A DNA stretch of 64,000 nucleotides from an uncultured Clostridium sp. (GCA_948466265.1 CAOJZU010000001.1:62001-126000); one strand, 5' to 3'; counted from the stretch's first letter, positions 43,037-55,312 are shown. The notes: a model not told the origin generated them from the letters alone. Numbers and translations are program-made.

Positions 43037-44371
43037 ATGAAAGAAAATTACCAAGAATTAATGAATACAGTTAAAACTCTTGCAAGAGATGGAATGAACT
43101 CTATTGCTTATGATACATGGATGTCCTCTCTTGAAATCTTTTCAGTAGAGGGAAATTTGGTAACTCTAATTGTTCCTTCTTCTTTTTTCGCAGATCAACT
43201 TAAACCTTATGAATTATACTTACAAAATTGTTTCAAAGCTGCAACTAATAAAATGTATAATATATCCTATATTTCAGCTGAAGATATGAAAAAAATAAAT
43301 CAAGATTCTATGGTTTTTAGTGTACATAATCAAAATATGTCAACTAATCTTAATCCAAAATATACTTTCAGCACCTTTGTAATTGGGGAAAATAACAAAT
43401 TTGCACAAGCCGCTGCTTATGCTGTTTCAGAAGCACCAGGAACTTCATATAATCCACTTTTTATTTATGGTGGAGTAGGTCTTGGCAAAACACATTTAGT
43501 TCATGCAGCAGGTAATGAAATATTAAGAAGATACCCAAGCAAAAAGATTATATATGTCTCTTCAGAAAAATTCACAAATGATTTTATAAATGGAATAAAA
43601 GATAATTCTAATGAAAATTTCAGACAAAAATACAGAAACGTAGATGTCTTAATAATAGATGATATTCAATTTATAGCTGGAAAAGAGGGAATACAAGAAG
43701 AATTTTTTCACACTTTTAATGCAATTCGTGAAAATAATGGACAAATAATTTTAACTTCTGATAAGCCACCAAAAGATATAAATCCCTTAGAAGAAAGATT
43801 AAAGTCAAGATTTGTAGATGGCCTTTTAGTAGATATTTCTAATGCTAATTATGAAACAAGGCTTGCTATTTTAAGACAAAAAGTACAACTTGAAAGCATT
43901 GTAATAGATGATATAGTACTTTCAAATATCGCAACTAAAATTGACACAAATATTAGAGAGTTAGAGGGGACTTTAAATAAAATAGTTGCAAAAGCAACCT
44001 TAACACATAGTCCAATAACATTTGAACTTGCTGAAAATGCTATTGCAGATATAATTGCTCATAAGGAAAAAGTTATTTCTTCTGATTATATAAAGACAAC
44101 TGTTTCCAAATATTTTAATATTGATGTTAAAGATATGGATAGTTCAAAACGTTCTAATGATATAGCATTTCCTAGACAAATTGCAATGTTTTTATGCCGT
44201 GAACTTGCAAAAATGCAATATAAAAATATAGGAAATAACTTTGGAAATAGAGATCATTCAACTGTTATGCATGCTTGTAGTAAAATCGAGCTAGAAATAA
44301 AAAATAATAAAGAAACATTTATGCATGTGGATAATTTAAAAAATATTATAATGAAACCAACAGAGGTATAA
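43037..44371 (+). CDS. dnaA: Replication initiator DnaA
   Basis: 444 residues. Domain I (1-80), short linker, AAA+ domain with Walker A GGVGLGKTHLVHAAGNE and Walker B VLIIDDIQF, initiator-specific motif, and domain IV with the DNA-binding signature GNRDHSTVMHAC. GGAGGAA is upstream. No CGG site: the initiator itself is independent of the +1 step. Confidence 0.98.
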   Translation: MKENYQELMNTVKTLARDGMNSIAYDTWMSSLEIFSVEGNLVTLIVPSSFFADQLKPYELYLQNCFKAATNKMYNISYISAEDMKKINQDSMVFSVHNQNMSTNLNPKYTFSTFVIGENNKFAQAAAYAVSEAPGTSYNPLFIYGGVGLGKTHLVHAAGNEILRRYPSKKIIYVSSEKFTNDFINGIKDNSNENFRQKYRNVDVLIIDDIQFIAGKEGIQEEFFHTFNAIRENNGQIILTSDKPPKDINPLEERLKSRFVDGLLVDISNANYETRLAILRQKVQLESIVIDDIVLSNIATKIDTNIRELEGTLNKIVAKATLTHSPITFELAENAIADIIAHKEKVISSDYIKTTVSKYFNIDVKDMDSSKRSNDIAFPRQIAMFLCRELAKMQYKNIGNNFGNRDHSTVMHACSKIELEIKNNKETFMHVDNLKNIIMKPTEV

Positions 44372-44688
44372 TATCAAATAAAACTATTATTTACTAAAAA
44401 TTTCTGTTTGTAAAAATAATCATAATAAAATAATTCTCAAATCTTACTTACGGACAAGCCCCATACATTATGCACACAATTTTGTTTATAACCTGTTTAT
44501 AATATGTTTATATATTAGTTATTCACTTTTTTAATTTTTTATTGTGTATATGTTTTAAAGTTATCAACAAGTTATAGACAATAATTTACCTTACGGACAG
44601 TATGTCCTACTTCAGTTTTCCACACAATTAACACACCTACTAATACTACTACTAAAAATATTATATAAATATAAAGGAGGAAAAGCCC
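44372..44688 (+). promoter_or_regulatory. oriC: Probable oriC (dnaA-dnaN intergenic region)
   Basis: 317 bases. DnaA-box-like 9-mers: TTATCAACA (44561), TTATAGACA (44572) and TTTTCCACA (44616). Directly after the last box comes CTACTAATACTACTACTAAAA (44637 onward), whose complement is a run of TAG/TAT triplets resembling the DnaA-trio element that directs unwinding. Then an AT-only stretch precedes the dnaN Shine-Dalgarno. TTACGGACA occurs twice (44448 and 44591), of unknown meaning. Confidence 0.8.
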
Positions 44689-45808
44689 ATGAAATTTGTA
44701 TGTGAAAAAACAAATTTAATTAAAGCCATTAATTCCGTAGTAAAAGGTGTATCTTCTAAAACACCAATGCCAATATTAGAAGGTATACTAATTCAAACAA
44801 ATGATAATCAAGTAAAATTAACAACCTATGATTTAGAATTAGGTATAGAATATGTAATAGACTGTGAAGTAATAGAACAAGGAAATACAGTAGCTAATGC
44901 AACAATGTTTAGTGAAATTATAAAAAAACTTCCAGACACAGAAATTACAATATATTTAGATGACAAAGATTTACTTGTAATAGAATGTGAAGGATCCTTA
45001 TATAAACTTGCAACAATGAATCCAGTAGAATTTCCAGAACTTCCTAATATAGAAGAGGAAAATTCTATTTCTTTAGAACAAAAAACATTAAAAGAAATGA
45101 TTGGAAAAACAATATTTGCAGTAAGTACAGAAGTACATAGACCAATATTTACAGGATGTTTGTTTGAAATAAAAAATGGAAAGATAAATGTAGTTGCAGT
45201 AGATCGGATATAGGTTAGGATGGAAAAATAAAGTATTAGAAGAAAATATAAACGATTTTAAAGTGGTAATACCAGGAAAAACGTTAAGTGAAGTTAATAA
45301 GATAATATCAGATTCATTTGAAAAAATAAGAATAAGTGTAGCTAAAAATCAAGCATTATTTGAAATGGAAAACTGTAAAATAGTTACAAGATTATTAGAA
45401 GGAGAATTCTTAGATTATGAAAAAGTAATTCCGAAAACATGGGAAACAAAAGTAAGAGCAAATAAAAGAGAATTACAAGAAAGTTTTGAAAGGGTAAGTT
45501 TAATTTCAATGTCTAGCATAGAGAAAGAGAGAAAATATCCAGTAAAAGTAGACATAGAAATAGGAAAAATTGTAATATCTTGTAAAAATCAAGCAGGAGA
45601 TGCTAAAGAAGAAATATTATTAACAACAGAGGGAAAAAACTTAGAGGTAGGGTTTAATCCAAAATATTTCTTAGATGCATTAAAGGCAATAGAGGATGAA
45701 GAAATATTTATAGAATTTGGAAGTAGTTTATCACCATCTATTATAAAATCAGTAGAAGATACAGGAGATTATGTATATATGATTTTACCAATAAGAATAC
45801 AAGAATAG
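44689..45808 (+). CDS. dnaN: DNA polymerase III beta clamp (one CGG +1 site)
   Basis: 372 residues. The three-domain clamp is interrupted at CGG 45205-45207 inside the highly conserved VAVD-G-YRLGWK (GAT, extra C, GGA). The 0 frame ends two codons later. Length minus one is 1119. GGAGG precedes the ATG, and the C-terminal MILPIRIQE resembles the family end. A sliding clamp truncated at residue 172 could not function, so the +1 product must exist. Confidence 0.97.
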
Positions 45809-45818
45809 AGGAATACAT

Positions 45819-46892
45819 ATGTATATAAATAAAATAAATCTTACTAATTTTAGAAATTATGAAGAACAAGAAGTGATTTTAGATAAAAATATAAATATAT
45901 TTTATGGAAATAATGCACAAGGAAAAACAAATCTTTTAGAAGCAATTTATTTGTGTGCAATAGGGAAGTCTTATAGAACAAATAGAGATAAAGAATTAGT
46001 TAAAGAAAATAAGGGATTTTTAACAGCAAGTGTACAGTATGAAAAAAAAGATAGAGAAGGTAAAATAAGTGTAAATATATCAGAAAAGAAGGTTATTTCT
46101 GTAAATAATATAAAAATAAAAAAAATGAGCGAAGTGTTAGGAAATATAAATGTTGTTTTATTTAATCCTGATGATATAAATATATTTAAAGAAGGACCAT
46201 CTAAAAGAAGGAGAATTTTAGATGTAATGATAAGTCAGCTAAGACCTTCATATATATATAATTTAAATATTTATAATAAAGTATTAGAGCAGAGAAACAA
46301 TTATTTAAAACAAATAAAATATGAAAATAAATCTGAGGAAATGCTTGAAATTTGGGAACTGAAACTTGCAGATTATGCAGATGTTATAAATGCATATAGA
46401 AAAGAATTTGTGGAAAAGATAATGAACAAAATAGTAAATATACATGAAAAAGTAACTAACAACAAAGAAGAAATAAAAATAGAATATACTTCTGATTTTA
46501 GAAGTAAAGAAGAATTTATAGAAAAAATGAAAAAAAATAGAAAAACGGATGTAATTAGAGGATTTTCAGGAATTCGGAATCCATAGAGATGACTTAAAAT
46601 TATATATAAATGGAAAAGAACTTCGGCATATATGGTTCTCAAGGACAACATAGAAGTGCAATTTTATCTATAAAACTTAGTGAATTAGAAATAATAAAAG
46701 AAGACGTAGATGAAAATCCAATTTTATTATTAGATGACTTTATGTCAGAGCTTGATAAAGAAAGAAGAGAAAATTTTTTAGAAGATGTAAAAGATACTCA
46801 AATAATAATTACCTGTACAGATAAATTAGAAATAAAAAATGAGAAAAAGAAGAATTTTTTTGTAGAAAATCGGAAAGATAAAAAGTATTTGA
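45819..46892 (+). CDS. recF: DNA replication and repair protein RecF (three CGG +1 sites)
   Basis: 356 residues. Walker A GNNAQGKTNLLEAI; then +1 steps at CGG 46575 (GFSGI-G-IHRDDLKLY), 46624 (NGKEL-G-IYGSQGQHRSAI) and 46871 (FVEN-G-KIKSI, stop). SMC-type signature GSQGQ and Walker B LLLDDFMSELD follow. Length minus three is 1071. The third site is less certain because the 0 frame also stays open to 46930; the +1 ending matches the size and the G-K-I ending of RecF better. It starts 10 bases after dnaN; the small S4-domain gene often found between them is absent. Confidence 0.93.
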
Positions 46893-46969
46893 TTTTTTTT
46901 GAAAACAATAATATAATGTATAAGATTTAAGAAAAACAAAAGTTACAACTTAGAAAGGAATGATAAACA

Positions 46970-48961
<1,992 letters not shown>

Positions 48962-48964
48962 AGC

Positions 48965-48993
48965 TTGACATAATAATAATGAGATAATATAAT
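48965..48993 (+). promoter_or_regulatory. Consensus promoter of a small RNA
   Basis: TTGACA (48965), 17-base spacer, TATAAT (48988): a perfect vegetative sigma-factor promoter just after gyrB. Confidence 0.85.
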
Positions 48994-48999
48994 GTAAAT

Positions 49000-49142
49000 A
49001 TGTTAAAAGTGCGATGCATTTGAGGTGAGGGAAAGCCACCGAAGTATCCAACACTTTTTTGAGACTACGAAGCTAAAACAACTAAGAAAAAAGCCTTTCC
49101 CTAGGTAGTCAAGTGGTGATCTATTAGATTGCCACTTTTTTA
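49000..49142 (+). ncRNA. Structured small RNA of unknown class
   Basis: About 143 bases between a perfect promoter and a strong terminator (AAGTGG...CCACTT then T run). It has no open frame. Possible pairings: GGGAAAG (about 49028) with CTTTCCC (about 49094), and GACTAC (about 49063) with GTAGTC (about 49105). AGTGCGATGC...CCACCGAAGTAT faintly recalls a lysine riboswitch, but it is too short and has no downstream gene. It may be a trans-acting or 6S-like RNA. Confidence 0.65.
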
Positions 49143-49160
49143 ATATATAAAAATAAAGAT

Positions 49161-49200
49161 AGAGCTAATACTTAAGATAATTTTCTTAAGTATTAGCTCT
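49161..49200. repeat. Perfect 17-bp inverted repeat
   Basis: AGAGCTAATACTTAAGA (49161-49177) and its exact reverse complement (49184-49200) around a six-base loop. No T run follows on the forward strand; it may be a second terminator-like element or RNA-stabilising hairpin. Confidence 0.6.
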
Positions 49201-49202
49201 AT

Positions 49203-49656
49203 AAAACTAATATTAATCTTAGGCTAGAACTAATATACCAAGCTTTTTCATTTAATATATATTGCTATATAACTAAACAATCAGCCAAATACATTAATCT
49301 TTCGCTCGACTATAAGTACACCCATAATACATATATTCATCCAAAACGAGGGACTAATAACACGAACTATAAGATATAAATATAATCTTAACTTCGAATA
49401 TATCCTATATAATTTAGCCACATATAAAACAAAAATAAAATGCAACTTACATACAAAGGATACACTCTCATCGCCGGCAAAATATAACCTAAAAGCAAAG
49501 CTATATTTCACCTTTGCACGAACAATACAAAGCTCTAAAATAAACCTCATATTGCTCTTAGTCCAACTAATATTAATTTTATAATAATATTGTTAGCAAA
49601 ATTAAGAAAAATATTTAAGTAAAAAATTAACAAAAAATCCAAAATAATACAAAAAG
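49203..49656. other. Intergenic region with one doubtful reverse frame
   Basis: The reverse frame 49281-49550 (89 codons) has no ribosome binding site and no recognisable domain; it is Tyr/Leu/Val-rich. I regard it as unproven. Composition is less T-skewed than elsewhere. No other feature seen. Confidence 0.4.
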
Positions 49657-49685
49657 TTGATACTTTATGTTAAATATGATATAAT
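49657..49685 (+). promoter_or_regulatory. Promoter of the SleB-like gene
   Basis: TTGATA (49657), 17 bases, TATAAT (49680). About 70 bases before the ATG. Confidence 0.7.
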
Positions 49686-49756
49686 AAAAGTAGATTTTAA
49701 ACAAAAGCAAAAAGTAAAAAAAGCCATATTTGGCGTTTGAAAAAGGAGAGAGACAA

Positions 49757-50620
49757 ATGGAAAGAATGGTAGAGTATTATGACTACAGAGAAACAGTAAG
49801 TGAAATGCTTTTTCGGAATTTAGGAAAAGTGCTTACAGTTGTAACGGTTGGTTTTGTATTTACAGTAATGATGATAGCTGTAAACGGAAATATGGAGATT
49901 GAAAACTTAGAGCGGAGCTTGAAAATGGAGCAAATTACTCAAAGAATTCAAAGAGCCATATGTTCAGAAAAGCCAATCATGGTCCAAAAGCCGAAGCTTG
50001 TAGTCGAAGCAATTGAAAAAGAAACAGAAATCTTTGAGGAAACAGAAGAAGTAGCAGAAATAGAAGATATTCAAGAAGAAGTAACAGAAAACAATGAAGT
50101 AGTAGAAGTAGAAGAAACTGCAAAGGCTAGCATTACTATTTTATCTGCAGAGGAGATAACAGAGGCAAAATCCATAAATTATAATCCTTCAGCAGAGGGA
50201 AAAGAAAGGCTTTGTAAAGTAGTTTTTGCAGAAGCCGGAATTGAAAGTTTTATGGGTCAAGTTTTAGTTGCAAATGTTGCGTACAATAATATGATAGCAC
50301 ATGGATACACAGATTTGACTCAGGAACTCAAAGAAGGCAGATATTCTTGTATTGTAAATGGAGTAGTTTACAATGAAGGAAAACCGGTAGAAATAGAAGA
50401 TATTCCTCAAAGCGTAAAAGACGCAGTAGAAGAGGCACTTAGAAATGACTACACTGAAGCTGTTTTAAAGGCAGAGGCCGAGAGACTTGGTATCACAGAT
50501 AGTAAATACTGGGAAGGTGGAGCTATATACTTTTGTGCACCTGGCTGTGAAGGAAGAGAAAATGTAGAAGTAAAGTTTCAGCTTGGTGGTCATATGTTCT
50601 ATCGAGATTGGAAGAAGTAA
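49757..50620 (+). CDS. SleB-like cell-wall hydrolase, membrane anchored, with two in-frame CGG codons
   Basis: 287 residues from ATG 49757 (GGAGAG upstream). One membrane helix (about 27-45), a Glu-rich stalk of about 100 residues (EEVAEIEDIQEEVTENNE), and a C-terminal hydrolase_2 domain (KVVFAEAGIESFMGQVLVANVAYN, SDSKYWEGGAIYFCAPG-like ending), as in SleB/CwlJ-type spore cortex or wall hydrolases. Unlike most genes here it has CGG codons that must be read in frame: codon 20 (49814) and codon 53 (49913). In the +1 frame each gives GGN, one codon, then stop (GGA-ATT-TAG; GGA-GCT-TGA). If CGG usually promotes +1, this gene is self-limiting. Confidence 0.88.
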   Translation: MERMVEYYDYRETVSEMLFRNLGKVLTVVTVGFVFTVMMIAVNGNMEIENLERSLKMEQITQRIQRAICSEKPIMVQKPKLVVEAIEKETEIFEETEEVAEIEDIQEEVTENNEVVEVEETAKASITILSAEEITEAKSINYNPSAEGKERLCKVVFAEAGIESFMGQVLVANVAYNNMIAHGYTDLTQELKEGRYSCIVNGVVYNEGKPVEIEDIPQSVKDAVEEALRNDYTEAVLKAEAERLGITDSKYWEGGAIYFCAPGCEGRENVEVKFQLGGHMFYRDWKK

Positions 50621-50623
50621 AAA

Positions 50624-50656
50624 GGGCAAGGAGGATATAACCTCCTTGCTTTCTCC
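50624..50656 (+). terminator. Terminator after the SleB-like gene
   Basis: GCAAGGAGG / CCTCCTTGC hairpin followed by TTTCT. The GGAGG in the stem is not a ribosome binding site, since the next ATG is 170 bases away. Confidence 0.75.
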
Positions 50657-50696
50657 ATTTTAAACACAAAGCTCGAAATTTGTCGAAATCTTTTCC

Positions 50697-50725
50697 TTGA
50701 CAAAACAAAATAAAAATTGTATAAA
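50697..50725 (+). promoter_or_regulatory. Promoter of the VirB4/MinD-like operon
   Basis: TTGACA (50697), 17 bases, TATAAA (50720), about 100 bases before the first gene of a four-gene unit. Confidence 0.75.
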
Positions 50726-50822
50726 CATGAATAGAAAATTATAATTCAAAAAGTTTTATTCAAAAATTTTAATTTCTAAGATTAAAAACCACTAAATTTT
50801 AAAATTAAATAAGGAGAAATAT

Positions 50823-51395
50823 ATGCAGAAGAAAGAAAAAATATCTTTGCAAGAATGGATTCCATTGGATAATATCTTAGATAAAGGAATTATCAGGTTA
50901 AAGACAGGAGAATTTATTAAAATTATAAATATAGTCCCCATAAATTATAATTTAAAATCGGATTTAGAAAAGATAGGAGTTTTAAACTCATACAAAACAT
51001 TTTTAAAAACCTGCAATTTTGATATTCAAATAATAGTACAAAGTAGCAAATCGGATTTATCAAAACATATTTCTAAAATCAAAGAAACTGTAAATAAAGA
51101 AAATAATTTAAATCTTTTAAAAATTTCAGAAAACTATATAAATTTTATAACAAAAATAAATAATGAAAAGAAATCTTCTTCAAAAAATTTCTATATTGTA
51201 ATTAAAAATATAGCAAGACAAGAATTAAAAGAGAATGGGGAAAAAATTGCTATATCAGAATTAAATGAAAACTTTTTTAAAATAAAAGAATGCTTATCAA
51301 GATGTGGAAATATGGCATATGAAATAGAAGAAAAAGAAGAATTAAAAGAGATATTATATACTTTTTTTAGTACTAGAAAAAACTTCTTAACATAG
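50823..51395 (+). CDS. VirB4/TraC N-terminal-domain-like protein
   Basis: 190 residues, AAGGAGAA upstream. The opening (LQEWIPLDNILDKGIIRLKTG then EFIKIINIVPINYNLKS) resembles the N-terminal cap domain of VirB4/TraC-type conjugation ATPases, here as a separate protein. It has no ATP-binding motif. The ATPase follows 19 bases later. I infer that the two form a split VirB4. No CGG site (TCG-GAT only). Confidence 0.6.
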   Translation: MQKKEKISLQEWIPLDNILDKGIIRLKTGEFIKIINIVPINYNLKSDLEKIGVLNSYKTFLKTCNFDIQIIVQSSKSDLSKHISKIKETVNKENNLNLLKISENYINFITKINNEKKSSSKNFYIVIKNIARQELKENGEKIAISELNENFFKIKECLSRCGNMAYEIEEKEELKEILYTFFSTRKNFLT

Positions 51396-51414
51396 TAAAA
51401 GGAGGGAAAATCAA

Positions 51415-53229
51415 ATAAAAGAGATTAATATAAGAAAAGAAAAACAAGAAATAAAAAAAGAATTTGAATTCATACAAGGAGCACTTTATGATAAAGATTT
51501 TATAACACCCTCATATATAGATTTAAGTAATCCTAAATTTATTGAAATAGATGAAATGTACTATTCCACACTAATTTGTGTTAATTATTATAGAGAGCAA
51601 GAAGAAATCATACTAAAAAGTTTGATTGATACAAATATAAATATGAATATATCAATATTTTATGAGAAACAAGATAGTTATAAAACAATAAGAGATTTAA
51701 CATATCATATAGGAAATGTAGGAGTTGAGTTAAAGGAAGGAAATCAAAATAAACAAGATATAGACATAGCCGCATTTAGCTATAATGATGCAAGATACAT
51801 AAGAAGAGAAATGCAAGTCAATGGAGAAGAAATCTATTATATGTATATATATCTAACAGTATTTTCTAATGATAAAAGAGAACTCGAATATCTAATAAAT
51901 AAAGTAGAAGGAATATCACAAAGTAAAGGAATTCGGGACAAGAAGAGCATATTTTAGAGAAGAGCAAGGATATATTTCTACACTTCCTCTTATGATAAAT
52001 CAAAATGAAATAAAAAATGTATCAAAAAGAAATATTCTAACAAGTGGACTTGTTTCAACATATCCATTTATATCATCTTCAATTTTTGACGAAAATGGAA
52101 TATTTATTGGAACAAATATATATAATGATTCTTTAGTATTTATAGATAGATATAATACAAGAAAATATAAAAATGCAAATATATGTATATTTGGGACAAG
52201 TGGTGCACGGAAAATCTTATTATACAAAACTTATGATACTTAGAAATAAATTACTTGCAATAGAACAATATATAATAGACCCAGAAAGAGAATATATAAA
52301 TATATGTGAAAATTTAGAAGGAACATTACTTAAAATAGGACCAATATCAGATACATATATAAATGTTTTTGATATAAGAAAAGAAAGTGTAGAAGATGCA
52401 GGGACAGGGTATTTAGCTACAAAGATTCGGAAAACTAATAGGATTTTTTAATTTAATATTTGGTGAAATGGATGAAGAAGAAAAAGCAATAATTGAGGAA
52501 AAATTAATAGAATGCTATAAACTGAAAGGAATAACATTTGATGACAAAACTTTATATAAAGAGCAAAATGGAGAAAAGAAATTTAAGGAAAGCAGGGATA
52601 TGCCGATACTTGAAGACTTGTATAACATACTTGAAGAACATGGAGAAACAAAAATTTTTAAAGTAAAATTAATCCCATTTATAAAAGGGTCATTAAAGTT
52701 TTTAAACAATTATACAAATGTAGAATTAGAAAACAACCTAATAATAGCAGATATATATGAATTAGGTGAAGAAAATATAAAGTATCGGCATGTATATATT
52801 TACAGAACTTTTTTGGGATAAGATAAAGATAAATAGAGCTACTAAAAAAGCAATTTATTTAGATGAAATTTGGAGACTAATCGGAGTTACCTCAAATAAA
52901 TACGTTGCAAGCTTTATATATAAGATATTTAAGACAATAAGGAAGTATGGAGGAAGTGCTGTTGCAATAACACAAGATATATCAGACCTTTTTAGTTTAG
53001 AAAATCGGAACATATGGAAAAAGTATATTAAACAATTCAAGCATAAAAACTTTTTTCTCACTGGAAGAAGAAAACATAAAAATATTATGTGAATACTCAA
53101 ATTTATCTGAAAAAGAAAAAATAGAGATAAAAACCCTTAAAAGAGGAGAATGTTTAATGTTTGCTCGGAGATGATCATATACTTACGAAGATAGAATCAG
53201 ATGAATTTGAAAAGGAGATAATAAGTTAA
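51415..53229 (+). CDS. VirB4-like ATPase (six CGG +1 sites; ATA start?)
   Basis: 602 residues after six +1 steps at CGG 51934, 52208, 52429, 52786, 53006 and 53166; length minus six is 1809. Joined, it reads as a VirB4/TraE-type ATPase: GTRRAYFREEQGY, LVSTYPFISSSIFDENG, Walker A IFGTSGA-G-KSYYTKLMIL, IDPEREY, Walker B AIYLDEIWRL, ITQDISDLF. The second site is inside the P-loop itself. The frame is open only from 51391, with AGGAGG at 51400-51405 and no ATG, GTG or TTG at the right distance; ATA 51415 is best placed, ATT 51424 next. No other conjugation genes are near. It could power secretion or a sporulation channel. Confidence 0.85.
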
Positions 53230-53230
53230 A

Positions 53231-54419
53231 ATGAAGAAGATTATAACAGCAATAGGCGAAAAAGAGTTAAATGATATATTAAGGGAACTAGAAGGAATAG
53301 AAGTAAAAACTTCAGACATTATATATCAAGAAGGAATAATAGAAGCTTTAGACAAATATCCAGATATAAATTTAGTTATTATAAAAGAAGATATCATTGG
53401 AAATATCCAGATAGAAGAACTAATAAGAAATATAATAATTGTAAAGGAAAATATTGAAATACTAATAATTACAGATGAAAATGAAAACTATAAAGGAATA
53501 AAACAAATAGTAAAAATAGTAGACAAAAATAAAGATTATGTAAAGGAAGTTACAAAGTATTTAGAAAAAGAAAACTACATAAAACAAAAAAATGAAACCA
53601 TATCATTCAAGCATATAGAAAAACAAAAAGAAGAAATAGTAAATAAAGATGATATAGAAACTAAAAAGAAAATATACAAGGAAAAGAAGTTAAAAATAAA
53701 TAAAAAACAAATTATAACAATAATTGGAAGCTCAGGCGTTCGGAAAAACAACGTTTATTTCTATATTATCTAAATTGATTCCCAAAAATAAAATTCTAAT
53801 TATAGACTTTGACCTAATAAATAATAATATACATTCAGTTTTTGGAGTAAAGCAAATCTCGAAAGAAATGAAAGAAAAAATAAAAGATCATGAATTCTTA
53901 AATGAGTTTAGACTAAAAGAGAGTAATATAAAAAAACTAAAAGTAAGAATAGATAGAAATATAGACCTTATATCAAAAACAAAAATCATATTTGATAAAA
54001 AATATATTGTAAAAGAAGAAAGAATAAGAATTATGCTAGAGGAGTTAACAAAAAATTATGATCTGATATTAATAGATACAAGTTCAGATACAAAATATAG
54101 AGAATTAGTAAAGATTTTAACTGCATTAAGTAATAAAGTAATATGCTTAATTGAGGGGAATATAATAAGCATAAGAAAAACCATGAATTTGTTAAAGGAG
54201 TTTGAAGAACAAAGAAGTAAAATAAAATTAGTGTATAACAAAAAAAGTAAATATACATTAAGTACAAGTATATTAAAAATTATATTCTTAAAATTCAAAC
54301 TAATAGGAACTCTTGAATATGAAATAGAATATAACAAGATCATAAATAAAAGCGTAAAGATACTATATATAAATAAAAATATAAGAAATGAATTTAAAGA
54401 AATTATAAGAAACATATAA
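53231..54419 (+). CDS. MinD/CpaE-like ATPase with pseudo-receiver domain (one CGG +1 site)
   Basis: 395 residues. The N-terminal about 110 residues look like a receiver fold (IIEALDKYPDINLVIIKED) without phosphorylation residues, as in CpaE/TadZ. A Lys/Glu-rich linker leads to a P-loop interrupted by CGG 53741-53743: IIGSSGV-G-KTTFISILSKLI. Walker B-like IDFDLINNN and LILIDTSSD follow. Length minus one is 1188. It starts 1 base after the VirB4 stop. In TadZ/CpaE systems such ATPases position secretion machines. In the 0 frame translation would end within eight codons of the P-loop. Confidence 0.8.
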
Positions 54420-54457
54420 ACATAAAATAAATATGTAAAGTGTAGGAGGTAACATAA

Positions 54458-55218
54458 GTGAAAATAGAAGAAATAGCAACAGAAGTAAAGAATGAAACAA
54501 ATAACAATCTGGAAAATACATTTTCTACAGAACTTCGGAGAAGTAACAATAGAAGAAAAACAAAATAAGTTTTTAGAAGGAACTTTTGGAAAGATAGTAA
54601 ACACAGGATTAGATGTGGCTCTAAGAGCAATACTTCCAAATGCAATAGAAAATGAAGTTATACGGAATAAAAAATGTAATAATAAATGATGGATTTAAAG
54701 AAGGAATAAAAGCAGCAATTAACTCAGCAAAGGATATTGGAAAAAGCGTAACAGGGATATTTACAGGAAAATTTGACACAGTATCACAAGCATATAATAC
54801 GATTAAATCAGGAGGAATAATAGATAGTGCATCAAAGCTTGTAGATAATGCAGTAAAATCAGCTCAGGACAATAATTTAATTAAAGCGTCAACAGCAAAA
54901 CTGATTAAAAAGAGTAAAAATGTAGTAAAAGATTGTATTTCTAGCAAAATTGAAGAAGATTTCATGGAACAGGTAGATGGGGTAGAAAAGGTGGGAAAAT
55001 ATATTAACAATTGGAATTCATGTTTAGAACAGAAAGATTTAACTGGAATGAAAAGGGAATATAACAAAATAACTAAAAAACTTGATACTCTTTTGCCACT
55101 TGAAAGTACTTTAAAACAAGCAAGGTCAATTGAAAATATACAAATGCTTATAAAAAATAAAGGAGGAACACTTGATAATATAACAGAGGAAGAATTAAAT
55201 CTTGCACAGATAATTTAA
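54458..55218 (+). CDS. Unknown protein of the VirB4/MinD operon (two CGG +1 sites)
   Basis: 252 residues from GTG 54458 (GGAGGT upstream). +1 steps at CGG 54536 ([15 protein letters not shown]) and 54663 ([17 protein letters not shown]); length minus two is 759. The product is helical and Lys-rich with amphipathic segments ([19 protein letters not shown]) and no membrane helix or known motif. I do not recognise a family. It is the last gene of the operon; the sites are placed by the rule plus frame continuity, not by homology. Confidence 0.7.
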
Positions 55219-55312
55219 TCATTTTCTCTTAAATTACGTAAACGAAACTCTTGCAAAAAATTCCCTTTTTTTATATAATAGCCGTAGGATAAAAAGGAAG
55301 GAATGTGAAAGA

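Noticed and set aside
49000..49142. Lysine riboswitch
   Set aside because: GCGATGC and CCGAAGTAT resemble parts of it, but it is about 50 bases too short and ends in a terminator with no gene downstream.
49281..49550. Reverse 89-codon frame as a gene
   Set aside because: No ribosome binding site, no recognisable domain and atypical composition; left as unproven.
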